A stretch of DNA of 64,000 nucleotides from Hyphomicrobiales bacterium 4NK60-0047b (GTDB lineage: Bacteria > Pseudomonadota > Alphaproteobacteria > Rhizobiales > HXMU1428-3). The DNA is taken from positions 310,001 through 374,000 of the forward strand of contig BAABWY010000003.1 of assembly GCA_040367435.1 (NCBI GenBank), in the 5' to 3' direction. The notes below the pieces were generated by a model. The model was given only the letters and a program-made list of their open reading frames with translations, had not been told where the DNA came from and did not search any database. Of the stretch, positions 35,609 through 44,219 are shown in pieces. The translations under genes and the position numbers were made by a program. The number at the start of each line of letters is the position of its first letter. Within the stretch, counting starts at the first letter, position 1.

Positions 35609-36079
35609 ATGTTACGTTGGATTTTCTTATCTGGGACACATTTGGCAATGCTTGCAATTGGCTTTGCTTTGGGGGTTTATTTCCTACCGATTTTAACGGC
35701 GCCGCCCAGTTTAGACAAAGGTATGCTGACACAAACTGCGAAATCAGCACTTTTTAAAACCGAATTTAAACGTGACTTAAGGGGAAGTGACTTTCTTCAT
35801 TGGGGAGAGGGTAAAGTTAGCCTTACAGACAAAAAGATAGTTCATGAAGGCAAACTCGCTCCGGGACCTGATTATAAAGTTTATCTAGCCAAAACATTTG
35901 TTGAAGATGAAGCTGAGTTCTTAAAAATCAAAAGTGATACAAAACAAATTGGTGATGTAAAAACCTTTGATGGATTTCTTGTGACCATACCTGAGGGAAT
36001 AAATGTTGCTGACTATTCTACTGTAATTGTTTGGTGCGAAGCTTTTGGTGAATTTATCACAGCGGCTAAATATAAATAA
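35609..36079 (+). CDS. DM13-domain membrane-anchored protein
   Basis: A 156-residue protein with one N-terminal membrane segment (about residues 10-30) and a DM13 domain (about 60-154: LHWGEGKVSLTD, GPDYKVYLAK, STVIVWCEAFGEFITAAKYK). DM13 domains are predicted to take part in redox or electron transfer through the conserved Cys of the VWCEAF motif. The domain should face the periplasm. GGGGGATG precedes the start; a hairpin follows. Function in bacteria is poorly defined. Confidence 0.8.
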   Translation: MLRWIFLSGTHLAMLAIGFALGVYFLPILTAPPSLDKGMLTQTAKSALFKTEFKRDLRGSDFLHWGEGKVSLTDKKIVHEGKLAPGPDYKVYLAKTFVEDEAEFLKIKSDTKQIGDVKTFDGFLVTIPEGINVADYSTVIVWCEAFGEFITAAKYK

Positions 36080-36097
36080 TTGTTAGTTTGTGGTCTT

Positions 36098-36126
36098 CCT
36101 CTGAATTGAGACAGAGGTGTTTTTTA
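36098..36126 (+). terminator. Short terminator after the DM13 gene
   Basis: The 6-bp stem CCTCTG/CAGAGG with an 8-nt loop is followed by TGTTTTTTAAG. It lies in the 50-nt gap between convergent genes. Confidence 0.6.
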
Positions 36127-36131
36127 AGCTA

Positions 36132-37025
36132 TCACTTCAAGGCCTTTGCTAGCTTTGCTTCTATGTAGTCTATAAAAATGCGAACTCTTGCTGACATGAG
36201 CTTTCCTGGGGGGCGTACAGCCCATATGCCCCACTCAGGTTCTAACTTATGATTTGGCAAGATCTCAACAAGTTCACCGCTTTTTAATTGCTCAAGCACA
36301 TCCCATTTTGATTTTAATGCGATACCAATTCCAGATAATGCCGCTTCAGTAATTGCTTCTCCGTAGTTGGTGGAAAAATTACCGGAGACTTTTATTTCAC
36401 TTAGCTTTCCTATTTTATCTTTTATTTGCCAAGTGCGCATTTCTCCTAATAACAGGCAATTATGTGAAATTAAGTCTTCAGCTTTTTTTGGGGTGCCATA
36501 TTTTTTTACGTACTCTTTTGAAGCCACCAGTAATCTTGGGCTTTCAGCTATTTTTTTTGCCCGTAATGTTGAGGGCTCTAACACACCGATGCGCAGGGCC
36601 AAGTCGAACCCGTGACGTACGATATCAAACATGCTATCGCTTAATTCTAGTTGGATTGAGACTTCTGGGTGTTCCTTTAAAAATTCTCCGATGTAGGGTG
36701 CAATATACCGCCGTCCAAACGAAGCTGAGGCTGTGACACGAAGCTCTCCTTTTATGATTTTACCTGTGCCTTGTAGATCTGTTAGGGCGTCTTCAACATC
36801 TGCTACAATCTTTTTGGCATGACTTAAAAACAACTCTCCATCTCTGGTAAGTGATACTGAACGTGTCGTTCTATTGAGTAATTTTGCCCCCAGCGCTTGT
36901 TCCAGGTTTTGAATTCTCTGTGAGGCAGCCGTTGGTGAATAGCCAAACTCCATACCTGCTTTGCCGATTGCACCCAGCGCGGCAACACGGACGAAGAATT
37001 CAACTGATTTTATATCCAAGCTCAT
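36132..37025 (-). CDS. LysR-family transcriptional regulator
   Basis: A 297-residue LysR protein. N-terminal helix-turn-helix (SVEFFVRVAALGAIGKAGMEFGYSPTAASQRIQNLEQALGAKLLNRTTRSV) resembles the group often annotated near oxidoreductases, and the effector domain follows. It is divergent from a zinc-type alcohol dehydrogenase/quinone-reductase gene, its probable target. Confidence 0.9.
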   Translation of the reverse strand: MSLDIKSVEFFVRVAALGAIGKAGMEFGYSPTAASQRIQNLEQALGAKLLNRTTRSVSLTRDGELFLSHAKKIVADVEDALTDLQGTGKIIKGELRVTASASFGRRYIAPYIGEFLKEHPEVSIQLELSDSMFDIVRHGFDLALRIGVLEPSTLRAKKIAESPRLLVASKEYVKKYGTPKKAEDLISHNCLLLGEMRTWQIKDKIGKLSEIKVSGNFSTNYGEAITEAALSGIGIALKSKWDVLEQLKSGELVEILPNHKLEPEWGIWAVRPPGKLMSARVRIFIDYIEAKLAKALK

Positions 37026-37189
37026 TGTCCCGTTTTACCAAATAGTTATTATCAAAACAAGATGATTATCCTTTCGCGTGACATTCTCTATAGTCTAAAC
37101 AACGAATAACACAGCCTTCTGGTATGCTTATCCCTAATGTTCTCCCCCTTAGGCTCAGTGTCACCAGGCTAGATATAAGGAAGAATTTA

Positions 37190-38200
37190 ATGAAAGCTGT
37201 TGGATTTACACATTATCTCCCCATTGAAGACCCGAATTCATTTCTCGATCTGGATATTGAAACTCCTGTTCCTTTGAATGAAGATATTCTGGTTGAGGTC
37301 AAAGCTATTTCTGTTAATCCGGTAGACACAAAAGTCCGTGCGCCTAAAGATATTGTCGAAGAGAGCCCTCGTATTATTGGTTATGATGCTTCCGGGATTG
37401 TTAAAGCAGTTGGCTCTGATGTCACCCTTTTTAAAGAGGGGGATGAGGTTTATTATGCAGGAGATATTTCGCGCTCTGGCACAAACCAGGAATTTCACTT
37501 AGTTGATCAAAAAATTGTGGGATTTAAACCCAAATCTCTTTCATTTGCTGAAGCGGCAGCTTTACCCCTCACAACAATTACCGCATATGAATCCTTTTTT
37601 GACAGACTTAAAATTGATCCAAACGGCGCACATGCTGGCCAGACCATTTTGATCATTGGTGCTGGTGGTGGTGTTGGCTCGATTGGCATTCAGCTTGCTA
37701 AATTGGCGGAACTAAAAGTTATTGCGACTGCATCGCGTTCTGAAACTACAAATTGGGTTAAAGAACTTGGCGCTGATTATGTGATCAATCACAGAGAGAA
37801 TATGATTGAGCAAGTACGAAATCTTGGTCTTTATCATGTTGACCACATTGCGATTTTTAATGATATGCGTCATTGGGAAACAGCAGTTGAGCTTATTCGC
37901 CCGCAAGGGGGGATTGTGACCATTGATGACACTGAGTTACCTATGCCTATGGCTGGTATGAAAGCGAAAGCGGCGAGTTTACATTGGGAGTATATGTTTG
38001 CCCGGTCTATGCACCAAACAGAAGATATGATTGAGCAGCATAAGTTATTATCTAACATCTCAGAGAAAATTGATGCTGGTACTATTCGTACAACGGTTAC
38101 GGATGTTTTATCTCCGATTAATGCTAAGTCCATTCGTGAGGCACACAGATTGATAGAAACGGGGCAAGCCAAAGGTAAAATCGTTATTGAAGGATTTTGA
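37190..38200 (+). CDS. MDR-family reductase (quinone oxidoreductase/ADH-like)
   Basis: A 336-residue medium-chain dehydrogenase/reductase. The start at 37190 is chosen (AAGGAAGAATTTA upstream); an earlier start adds 22 unrelated residues. GroES-like N-terminal domain (AISVNPVDTKVRAP, IIGYDASGIVKAVGSDVTLFKEGDEVYYAGD) and a Rossmann domain with ILIIGAGGGVGSIGIQLAKL. The zinc ligands of true alcohol dehydrogenases are missing, so it is probably a zinc-independent NADPH reductase for quinones or enones, despite the common name zinc-type alcohol dehydrogenase-like. It is divergent from LysR. Confidence 0.85.
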   Translation: MKAVGFTHYLPIEDPNSFLDLDIETPVPLNEDILVEVKAISVNPVDTKVRAPKDIVEESPRIIGYDASGIVKAVGSDVTLFKEGDEVYYAGDISRSGTNQEFHLVDQKIVGFKPKSLSFAEAAALPLTTITAYESFFDRLKIDPNGAHAGQTILIIGAGGGVGSIGIQLAKLAELKVIATASRSETTNWVKELGADYVINHRENMIEQVRNLGLYHVDHIAIFNDMRHWETAVELIRPQGGIVTIDDTELPMPMAGMKAKAASLHWEYMFARSMHQTEDMIEQHKLLSNISEKIDAGTIRTTVTDVLSPINAKSIREAHRLIETGQAKGKIVIEGF

Positions 38201-38230
38201 TCTTAAAAACTTTATTATAATTTCTCACTC

Positions 38231-38259
38231 TTAAAGCCTGGATTTTATCCAGGCTTTAA
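38231..38259. terminator. Bidirectional terminator
   Basis: A perfect 12-bp stem, TTAAAGCCTGGA/TCCAGGCTTTAA, with a 5-nt loop and T-rich flank lies between the reductase gene and the convergent Crp/Fnr gene, overlapping the stop of the latter. Confidence 0.85.
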
Positions 38260-38903
38260 TTTTCTCCGATCGCCAAGTTCTGTAACTGTTTCTCATTTAA
38301 TATTTTTAGTATGCCCCGCCCACGTTCAATCATTCCAAGCTTTTCCCATTGCGCCAATTTCCTACTGATGACTTCACGGGCTGTTCCAAGATCTGTTGCC
38401 AGTTCATCATGTGTTACTTTGATCATCGGCGATGTAGTTTGTAGTTGAAGAACTCTTGCTGCTAACCTTGTATCAATTGGAACAAAAGCCACTTCTTCAA
38501 TCTTGCTCATCATTGATGCCAAGCGCTCAGAAAAAGAAAGAAAAACCAAGCGGCGAAACTCAGCCGAGTGATTGAGCTTTGCTTCAAATTCGCTATGAGA
38601 AATGATACAGGCTTCAACATCTTCTTCTATATGAGCTTCTGCGCAATAGTCATTGCCACTTAAAAGGCATGACGTGTTTAAGACGCATGTTTGGTCTGAG
38701 CCAACGCGGTAAAGCATAATCGCTTTACCGCTGAGCGATATGAGATCAACCCGAACCACTCCTTTTAGTAGATAAAAGAATTGTTCACAGACATCGCCAG
38801 ATTGAAAGACCCGTGTTCCTTTTGGCAAGGAGACAATGGTAGACCCTTTTAAACAATCCGGGATATGATCTAATCTAGCATCAGTCTCATTCAGGGCTTT
38901 CAT
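38256..38903 (-). CDS. Crp/Fnr-family transcriptional regulator
   Basis: A 215-residue regulator: cyclic-nucleotide-binding-like beta-roll (about 25-130; FQSGDVCEQFFYLLKGVVRVDLIS), dimer helix and winged helix (VTHDELATDLGTAREVISRKLAQWEKLGMIERGRG). The recognition helix carries E-V-I-S-R, the E-x-x-S-R pattern of Fnr-type proteins that read TTGAT half-sites. Cysteines at about 17, 39, 75, 81 and 89 do not form the Fnr N-terminal cluster pattern. The gene is downstream of a periplasmic rhodanese gene, and an Fnr-type box sits in the rhodanese/DsrE gap, its likely target. Confidence 0.87.
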   Translation of the reverse strand: MKALNETDARLDHIPDCLKGSTIVSLPKGTRVFQSGDVCEQFFYLLKGVVRVDLISLSGKAIMLYRVGSDQTCVLNTSCLLSGNDYCAEAHIEEDVEACIISHSEFEAKLNHSAEFRRLVFLSFSERLASMMSKIEEVAFVPIDTRLAARVLQLQTTSPMIKVTHDELATDLGTAREVISRKLAQWEKLGMIERGRGILKILNEKQLQNLAIGEN

Positions 38904-38925
38904 TCTCTCACCTTTTATCTCTTCT

Positions 38926-38950
38926 AGGCAAATTTCTTTTTGGTTTGCCT
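38926..38950 (-). other. Small inverted repeat in the Crp/Fnr gene leader
   Basis: AGGCAAA/TTTGCCT with an 11-nt spacer lies 23 nt before the Crp/Fnr start. There is no U-tract on the minus strand. It may be an operator or a weak processing hairpin. Confidence 0.3.
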
Positions 38951-39018
38951 TTATTGAATTGGTCTGTTTTGGCTCCTGATAGCTCTAGAAAATTGATGAG
39001 ACTCAGATTTATACCCAA

Positions 39019-39651
39019 TCACTTCTTAGGCGCCATATGTTCTTTATTCCATGCCATTGTTTCAGGAATTTTATAGGTCCATGGAAGGCCTGAGTTCCGC
39101 CATCCATTTAGTTTGCGAAACCCCTCTTTGTTTTTATCACCTTCAAACCCTTCTACCAAATTCCAAACATTTGTATAACCGGCCTTGATTAGCTTGCGAG
39201 CAAACTTACCTGATCGTCCGCCTGAACGACAAGCGACAAAAATCGGATTTTTTTTGGTCACCCCTTCACGATCTATCAAGTTTTTAACTTCTGCTAACAG
39301 GTTTGGATTTTCCTTCATCTTATAGCGCCCTAGTTCAGGGGAAAACTCATGAGAGGCAATGGCCAGTGGAATGTTTTTATCTGTACCAACGGCATGCCCA
39401 ACAAATGAGACTTCTATTGGATCTCTGACATCGATGAATATTATTTTAGGGTTCTCTTTTAATGCTTTAAAAGCGCCTTTCGGAGAGAGGTACAAGCCTA
39501 AAGATGTTGATCGAGATTGGCTGACCTTTTCAGGGGAGACATCTGACTTTATTTCTGCTGCAAAAGCAGTATTTGTCAGGCTTAGCACAGCCAAGCCAGT
39601 TAGTATTTTTGAGAATATTTTTAAAGAATAGCACCATTTTAAATTACGCAC
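39019..39651 (-). CDS. Periplasmic rhodanese-like protein
   Basis: A 210-residue protein with a signal peptide ending near TNTAFAAE and a single rhodanese domain (about 60-190; IIFIDVRDPIEVSFVGHAVGT). The active-site loop is ACRSGGRSG, with the sulfur-carrying Cys present. A short C-terminal extension follows. It probably handles sulfane sulfur in the periplasm. It is divergent from a periplasmic DsrE-like gene and upstream of a Crp/Fnr gene. Confidence 0.85.
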   Translation of the reverse strand: MRNLKWCYSLKIFSKILTGLAVLSLTNTAFAAEIKSDVSPEKVSQSRSTSLGLYLSPKGAFKALKENPKIIFIDVRDPIEVSFVGHAVGTDKNIPLAIASHEFSPELGRYKMKENPNLLAEVKNLIDREGVTKKNPIFVACRSGGRSGKFARKLIKAGYTNVWNLVEGFEGDKNKEGFRKLNGWRNSGLPWTYKIPETMAWNKEHMAPKK

Positions 39652-39771
39652 TTTTTTTCTCCTTTTTTAGGTTTAAGTGCACTCTATTCCTGGGCTCATC
39701 AGTCTTCTGTGACATTGTCACTGATAGGATTGGTTTCTCCCTGTCTTACTACGATTTTGTTTTCCTCTTAT

Positions 39772-39785
39772 CTGATCTACATCAA
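39772..39785. promoter_or_regulatory. Fnr/Crp-type box between rhodanese and DsrE genes
   Basis: CTGAT-CTAC-ATCAA matches nine of ten informative bases of TTGAT-N4-ATCAA. It ends 14 nt before the DsrE-like start, touching its ribosome binding site region, and is about 120 nt upstream of the rhodanese start. It could repress one gene while activating the other. Confidence 0.55.
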
Positions 39786-39799
39786 AAAGGACAAAATCT

Positions 39800-40240
39800 A
39801 TGAAAAAACTTTCAGTTGCCATCTTGGGATTGTTTAGTGTTTTATTTAGTAACCCTGCTGTTGCAGAACCCCAGAAAAACATTGTGACGATTGTGACATC
39901 TTCGCATGCTCAAACTCAATTAATGGCGATGGTTTTGACAATGCAGGCCGTTAAACAAGGGGCAAATGCTCATATTCTACTTTGTGGCGATGCTGGGGAT
40001 ATGGCTTTAAAAGATGCGCCCAAGACGGTTACTGCTCCACAAAAGCCAAAAGGAATGAGCCCGCAAAAACTCATGAAGCTGATTATGGAAAAGACGAAAA
40101 CAAAAGTTGAGGTCTGTGCTCTTTACTTGCCGAATAAAGATATGAAAGCTTCAGAACTTATAGATGGCATCACTGCTGCCAACCCTCAGAAAATGGGGCA
40201 GCGTTTGTTAGTGGATAATGTTCGTATATTAAGTTTTTAA
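39800..40240 (+). CDS. Secreted DsrE-family protein
   Basis: A 146-residue protein with a signal peptide ending near NPAVAEPQ and a DsrE/DsrF-like fold (NIVTIVTSSHAQTQLMAMVLTMQAVKQGANAHILLCGDAGDMAL). Cysteines occur in ILLCGDAG and KVEVCALYLPN; the second lies where DsrE-type proteins carry a sulfur-relay cysteine. Periplasmic location is unusual for a family best known as cytoplasmic sulfur carriers. The divergent periplasmic rhodanese suggests sulfur transfer between the two. Confidence 0.78.
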   Translation: MKKLSVAILGLFSVLFSNPAVAEPQKNIVTIVTSSHAQTQLMAMVLTMQAVKQGANAHILLCGDAGDMALKDAPKTVTAPQKPKGMSPQKLMKLIMEKTKTKVEVCALYLPNKDMKASELIDGITAANPQKMGQRLLVDNVRILSF

Positions 40241-40256
40241 TTTCTTCTCAATCTTT

Positions 40257-40291
40257 AAAATGAGGGGGGGATTATACTTCCCTCCTCTTTT
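40257..40291. terminator. Terminator between DsrE and TRAP genes
   Basis: An 8-bp stem with one G.T pair (arms at 40262-40269 and 40280-40287) is flanked by AAAA before and TTTT after, so it can work in both directions for the convergent genes. Confidence 0.65.
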
Positions 40292-40305
40292 GTATGCACC
40301 TTCTA

Positions 40306-41715
40306 TCAGCCACTTAAAAGCAGGTTGGGTAGGAACAAGACAATTTGCGGGAATGCGATTAAGCCTGCAATTGTAAGGGCGTCAGCAATGAAGAACGGGG
40401 CGGAGCCCCGAAAGACATCTTGTACGGTGACTTGTGGGCAAACACCAGCTACGACAAAACAGTTTAATCCAATGGGCGGGGTAATTAAACAGAGCTCTGC
40501 CATTTTTACAACGATGATGCCAAACCATATGGCGCAACTCACACTATCCATACCAAAGGCACTATTGGCGGCAGTAACATCAGCTCCGCCATTTAACGCA
40601 ATGATCGCTGGAAAAACCACAGGTAATGTCAAAAGCATCATACCAATGGCATCCATGAACATCCCTAAAACCGCATAGGCGCAGAGTATTAAAACCAACG
40701 TTAAGAGAGGGCTTTGATCAAGGCCCTGAACCCAGTCAGCAAAAACACCCGGGAGGTCTGCAAAGCCTAAAAAGCGAACATAAATCAACACGCCCCAAAT
40801 GATTGAGAAAATCATCACAGAGAGTTTTGCTGTTTCTAGCAAGCTATCTTTTAATTGAGGCCATCGCATGCCTTTATAAAGAGCCATAACAAACACAACA
40901 AAAGCGCCAAGCGCACCGCCTTCTGTCGGTGTCCCCCAAGCGTCGCCGCCAAAGGGGTTATAAATAAAGAAGATAATGATTGTGACGACAAACAAGATTG
41001 GGAGTGCACCTGGAAGTGATGCGAATTTTTGTTTCCAAGTAAAGCCCTTTACGGGGGGGCCGAAATCTTTAAACATCATGGCCATGCAGACAACCAGCCC
41101 ACCATACAGAACGGCTGAAAACAGCCCCGGTAAAAAACCGGCTAAAAGCAACGCTCCCACATTTTGCTCAACAATAATTGCGTAGATCACCAAAATTGCG
41201 GATGGAGGAATAAGTGAGGCTAGAGTGCCTGCTGCTGCAACAACGCCAGCGGCAAATCGTTTATCATATCCAAGGGCCAACATTTCTGGAATGGCCACTC
41301 TTGCAAACACGGCCGAAGTTGCGATTGAAGCACCGGACACAGCTGCAAAACCAGCTGTTGAGAAGACAGTGGACACTGCCAAACCGCCAGGAAGCCAACC
41401 GATCCAACGTTTTGCCGCTTCAAATAATGCTTTGGTAAGCCCGGCGTAATACGCTAAATAACCGATGAGGATAAAGGTTGGTATTAAAGATAGAGCTTGA
41501 GATGAAATTTTAGAATGAGGGACTTGCCCTGCTATTTTTGTGGCGACCGTTAAGGCCCAGCCAAATTCTTCTCCTGCATAGCCTTTCTTGGCCCAGAATA
41601 TCCACACTAACCCAATAAGGCCGGATAGAGCTGCTGCAAATGCAACTCTTACTCCAATGAGGACCATAAGCAGTAAGCCAGCAGATACGAATAGACCGAT
41701 TTCAATTGAACTCAT
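40306..41715 (-). CDS. TRAP transporter large permease (DctM type)
   Basis: A 469-residue inner-membrane protein with about 12-13 hydrophobic helices. DctM features include VGVRVAFAAALSGLIG, SSQALSLIPTFILIGYLAYYAGLT, GFAAVSGASIATSAVFARVAIPEM and LASLIPPSAILVIYAIIVEQNVGALLLAGFLPGL. It is the cation-coupled carrier of a TRAP system, last gene of the dctP-dctQ-dctM-like operon. The substrate cannot be read from this subunit. Confidence 0.93.
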   Translation of the reverse strand: MSSIEIGLFVSAGLLLMVLIGVRVAFAAALSGLIGLVWIFWAKKGYAGEEFGWALTVATKIAGQVPHSKISSQALSLIPTFILIGYLAYYAGLTKALFEAAKRWIGWLPGGLAVSTVFSTAGFAAVSGASIATSAVFARVAIPEMLALGYDKRFAAGVVAAAGTLASLIPPSAILVIYAIIVEQNVGALLLAGFLPGLFSAVLYGGLVVCMAMMFKDFGPPVKGFTWKQKFASLPGALPILFVVTIIIFFIYNPFGGDAWGTPTEGGALGAFVVFVMALYKGMRWPQLKDSLLETAKLSVMIFSIIWGVLIYVRFLGFADLPGVFADWVQGLDQSPLLTLVLILCAYAVLGMFMDAIGMMLLTLPVVFPAIIALNGGADVTAANSAFGMDSVSCAIWFGIIVVKMAELCLITPPIGLNCFVVAGVCPQVTVQDVFRGSAPFFIADALTIAGLIAFPQIVLFLPNLLLSG

Positions 41716-41732
41716 GTTCTTATCTCTGTTCT

Positions 41733-42356
41733 TTAATCTGTAACTGTTGCTGCTTCTGCCGCTGCTATTTCGGCAGCTCCCTCAGGTAAGGGTACGGCGA
41801 CCGGCTCATGCACTCCTTTATAAACAGCACGTGCATACCCCCATATTTGCAAAACTAATCTCATCCCTAAGACAAAAAATGCAATGGGTACAATGAGTTT
41901 TACCGGCCAGATTGGCAGGCCAATATCAACACTTGAATCCCGGCTCCATAAAGGCGCTGACATATCAAAGGAGCGCAAAAAATGAGACCAACTACCCCAA
42001 AGAAGCAATAAAACTAATAGTAAAATTATGATGGATGAGATGAGCTCTAGGACCCATAAGGGGCGGCCCTTTAAATTCATGATTAGGATATCCATACGGA
42101 TATGAACGCCTAACCTTTGGGAATAAGATATCCCTAAAAATGCTATCACTGGCATGATAATTTCGATCCAATCAACATAGCCTGATAAAGGTTGATTGAA
42201 TAAATGACGACCCGTGACACTTATGACGGCCAGTATCATAAGAGAAAAAACGGCTAGTCCGCTGATAAGGCAAAATATGGTTTCAATTTTGAAAAGAAAC
42301 TGATCAACTCTACTAAGTAAAGTTCCATCAGTTCTAACAGATCCTGTTGCTGCCAT
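41733..42356 (-). CDS. TRAP transporter small permease (DctQ type)
   Basis: A 207-residue membrane protein with four helices (about residues 35-55, 70-88, 108-130, 150-172) and the DctQ landmarks VTGRHLFNQPLSGYVDWIEIIMPVIAFLGISYSQRLGVHIRMDIL. GGGGAGAAG precedes the start. The C-terminus is a low-complexity Ala/Glu tail. Confidence 0.9.
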   Translation of the reverse strand: MAATGSVRTDGTLLSRVDQFLFKIETIFCLISGLAVFSLMILAVISVTGRHLFNQPLSGYVDWIEIIMPVIAFLGISYSQRLGVHIRMDILIMNLKGRPLWVLELISSIIILLLVLLLLWGSWSHFLRSFDMSAPLWSRDSSVDIGLPIWPVKLIVPIAFFVLGMRLVLQIWGYARAVYKGVHEPVAVPLPEGAAEIAAAEAATVTD

Positions 42357-42384
42357 TTACTTCTCCCCAAACACAATATGAACA

Positions 42385-42434
42385 TTACCGGTTAATAAAG
42401 GGATGGCCAAAATTGCCTCCCTTTATACCGGTAA
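42385..42434 (-). other. Intercistronic hairpin after the TRAP binding-protein gene
   Basis: An interrupted stem: TTACCGG pairs with CCGGTAA and ATAAAGGGA with TCCCTTTAT around a 14-nt loop. It lies between the binding-protein and small-permease genes, parallel to the hairpins after nrtA and after the Liv-type binding protein. Confidence 0.7.
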
Positions 42435-42452
42435 AGTCCAATTGCTCTTAAC

Positions 42453-43466
42453 TTAGTTCGTTTTTTTAATTTCACTTACGACCAGATCATATAGTTCTTT
42501 TGCTGGCAGCCCGCGTTTTTTGTTTTGTTCAATCCAGGCATTTGCTGCTGGAGCGGCAACTTTTTTCTTAAACGCTGCAATAGCATCTTTACTAAAGGTG
42601 ACTTTCTCAATTTTTTTGCTCTCTAGTTTTGGTCCCCATGTTGCCATCGTTTTTTTGTTGTAAGTGGAGATATAATGATCAAGAGCTTCATCAACTGAGC
42701 CTAATAGCGCTTCTTTTTCTGATTTGCTCAGTTTATTTAAAGCGTCCGTATTTACAACAACAGGGCAATTAACGGTGCCGGGATTGAGGTTCGTTGTCCA
42801 CCATTTTCCTTTTTCAACTGTTCCAAAAGCCATGTGGGCATGAGGTGCGAAGGCAACAGCTTTAATGACGCCGCTATCTAAAGCCTGGCGAACTTCTGAC
42901 GCTGACATAGACGTCGGCACAGCACCAACCGCTTTCATTGCACGGCCAATGCCACCGGTTGCGCGCACTGTCAGGCCTTTGAAATCTTCAAGTCCATTTG
43001 GTTTTTTTCCAACACCGAGAACATTATATTGAGGCAGTGGTGATGGCATGAGAAGCGTTGCACTCCATCTGGCCAAATCTTTTTTAACTGCAGGGTGATT
43101 ATAAACAGCTTTTGAAATTTTAACTTCCTGCTCTAATGATTTAACACCCAAGAATGGAAGCTCTAAAACTGTGATAGATGGGTTTTTATCTGCATGGTAA
43201 CCTGCGCAAAATTGTGCCATTTCAAATGCGCCAATTGAGATACCATCTAAATTTTCTTTATTTTTTGAAAGGCCGCCATAGGAAATTTGCAGTTTGAATT
43301 TGCCGTCGGTTTTCTTTTCAACCAGTTCAGCTAATTTTTCCACATGCTCTGTAAATGCTCTTCTTTTGCCCCAGAGTGAGACATTCCATTCGGTTGCCAT
43401 CGCTTCAGCAACGAATGTGCAGGTTATTACTCCAGCTACAACCGTTTTCATAATTGATCTTTTCAT
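42453..43466 (-). CDS. TRAP transporter substrate-binding protein (DctP type)
   Basis: A 337-residue periplasmic protein with a signal peptide ending near VAEAMATEW. The ligand-contact region LTVRATGGIGRAMKAVGAVPTSMSASEVRQALDSGVIKAVAF contains the conserved Arg that pairs with a carboxylate in most TRAP binding proteins. A monocarboxylate or dicarboxylate ligand is therefore likely. GGGGGAAAAT precedes the start. First gene of the TRAP operon; no catabolic genes are attached to it. Confidence 0.92.
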   Translation of the reverse strand: MKRSIMKTVVAGVITCTFVAEAMATEWNVSLWGKRRAFTEHVEKLAELVEKKTDGKFKLQISYGGLSKNKENLDGISIGAFEMAQFCAGYHADKNPSITVLELPFLGVKSLEQEVKISKAVYNHPAVKKDLARWSATLLMPSPLPQYNVLGVGKKPNGLEDFKGLTVRATGGIGRAMKAVGAVPTSMSASEVRQALDSGVIKAVAFAPHAHMAFGTVEKGKWWTTNLNPGTVNCPVVVNTDALNKLSKSEKEALLGSVDEALDHYISTYNKKTMATWGPKLESKKIEKVTFSKDAIAAFKKKVAAPAANAWIEQNKKRGLPAKELYDLVVSEIKKTN

Positions 43467-43696
43467 ATTTTCCCCCTAAAGAATCTAAGGCTTCAAGAAA
43501 TTATTCCACTTTTGGTTATATGATAAAGACCTAAGTGACGAACTGTCTATGAAGAAAATTACATATAACTTTACCATTCAAGTTTTTAAAACAATTCATC
43601 AAAAAGCAGATTAAATGTTTGAACAAAGACAAACCGCGTCAAAAAGATTCAAAATAACAATTGATTTTGATGTAAGTTTTTTTTAAGTTGCCGACT

Positions 43697-44110
43697 ATGT
43701 GTAAGCAAGTATGGTTCAAAAAAATATCATTTGTTTTTGTATGGGTGTTCCTCGTGAACGCCCTGTTACCATCGCTTGTGCAAGCTTCTGTTCATTCCCT
43801 TTCTCAAACATCTACCCAATCTGAAGGTTCTACAAAGATTTTAATTTGTACGGCACAAGGTTATAAATGGGTTGATATTAGTGAACTGGAAAATACTGAT
43901 CAAAGCGAGCGGCCAAAGCAACATTTTGAATGTCCGCTTTGTTACAGCGCATCGCACCCACTTGATGTGTTGCAGCCTGATGCTGAAGTTAGACTGCCAT
44001 TGCCTTCTCATATTCATAAGGTGAACTACCGACTAGAGTTAAAGTCGAGACAGAAACAAAATCATTTTCTCCTCACCACGTTAAAACGTGGTCCCCCACT
44101 ATTTGCATAG
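43697..44110 (+). CDS. DUF2946-like small exported protein
   Basis: A 137-residue protein with an N-terminal hydrophobic signal or anchor (about residues 7-27, ending SLVQASVH), a CTAQGYKW stretch and a CPLC motif near residue 91. This arrangement (short signal, Cys pair of the C-P-x-C type, Pro-rich end) matches DUF2946 proteins, which are commonly found beside TonB-dependent receptors for copper or other metals. The start at 43697 is the first ATG; a TTG lies 9 nt upstream. It is 109 nt ahead of the receptor gene. Confidence 0.65.
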   Translation: MCKQVWFKKISFVFVWVFLVNALLPSLVQASVHSLSQTSTQSEGSTKILICTAQGYKWVDISELENTDQSERPKQHFECPLCYSASHPLDVLQPDAEVRLPLPSHIHKVNYRLELKSRQKQNHFLLTTLKRGPPLFA

Positions 44111-44219
44111 ACCTTTAATACTCCTTTTATTTTCATTAATTTCAACGAGATAGCGGTTATTATTCCGTCTTTTTTCGGAAGATGCTTGCTTTGCTCTTTT
44201 GAACCATACAGGTATGTCT

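Noticed and set aside
44163-44180. TTCCG/CGGAA repeat before the TonB-dependent receptor as a metal-responsive operator or riboswitch
   Set aside because: The arms are only 5 bp, there is no resemblance to Fur or other known metal boxes, and nothing larger folds around it.
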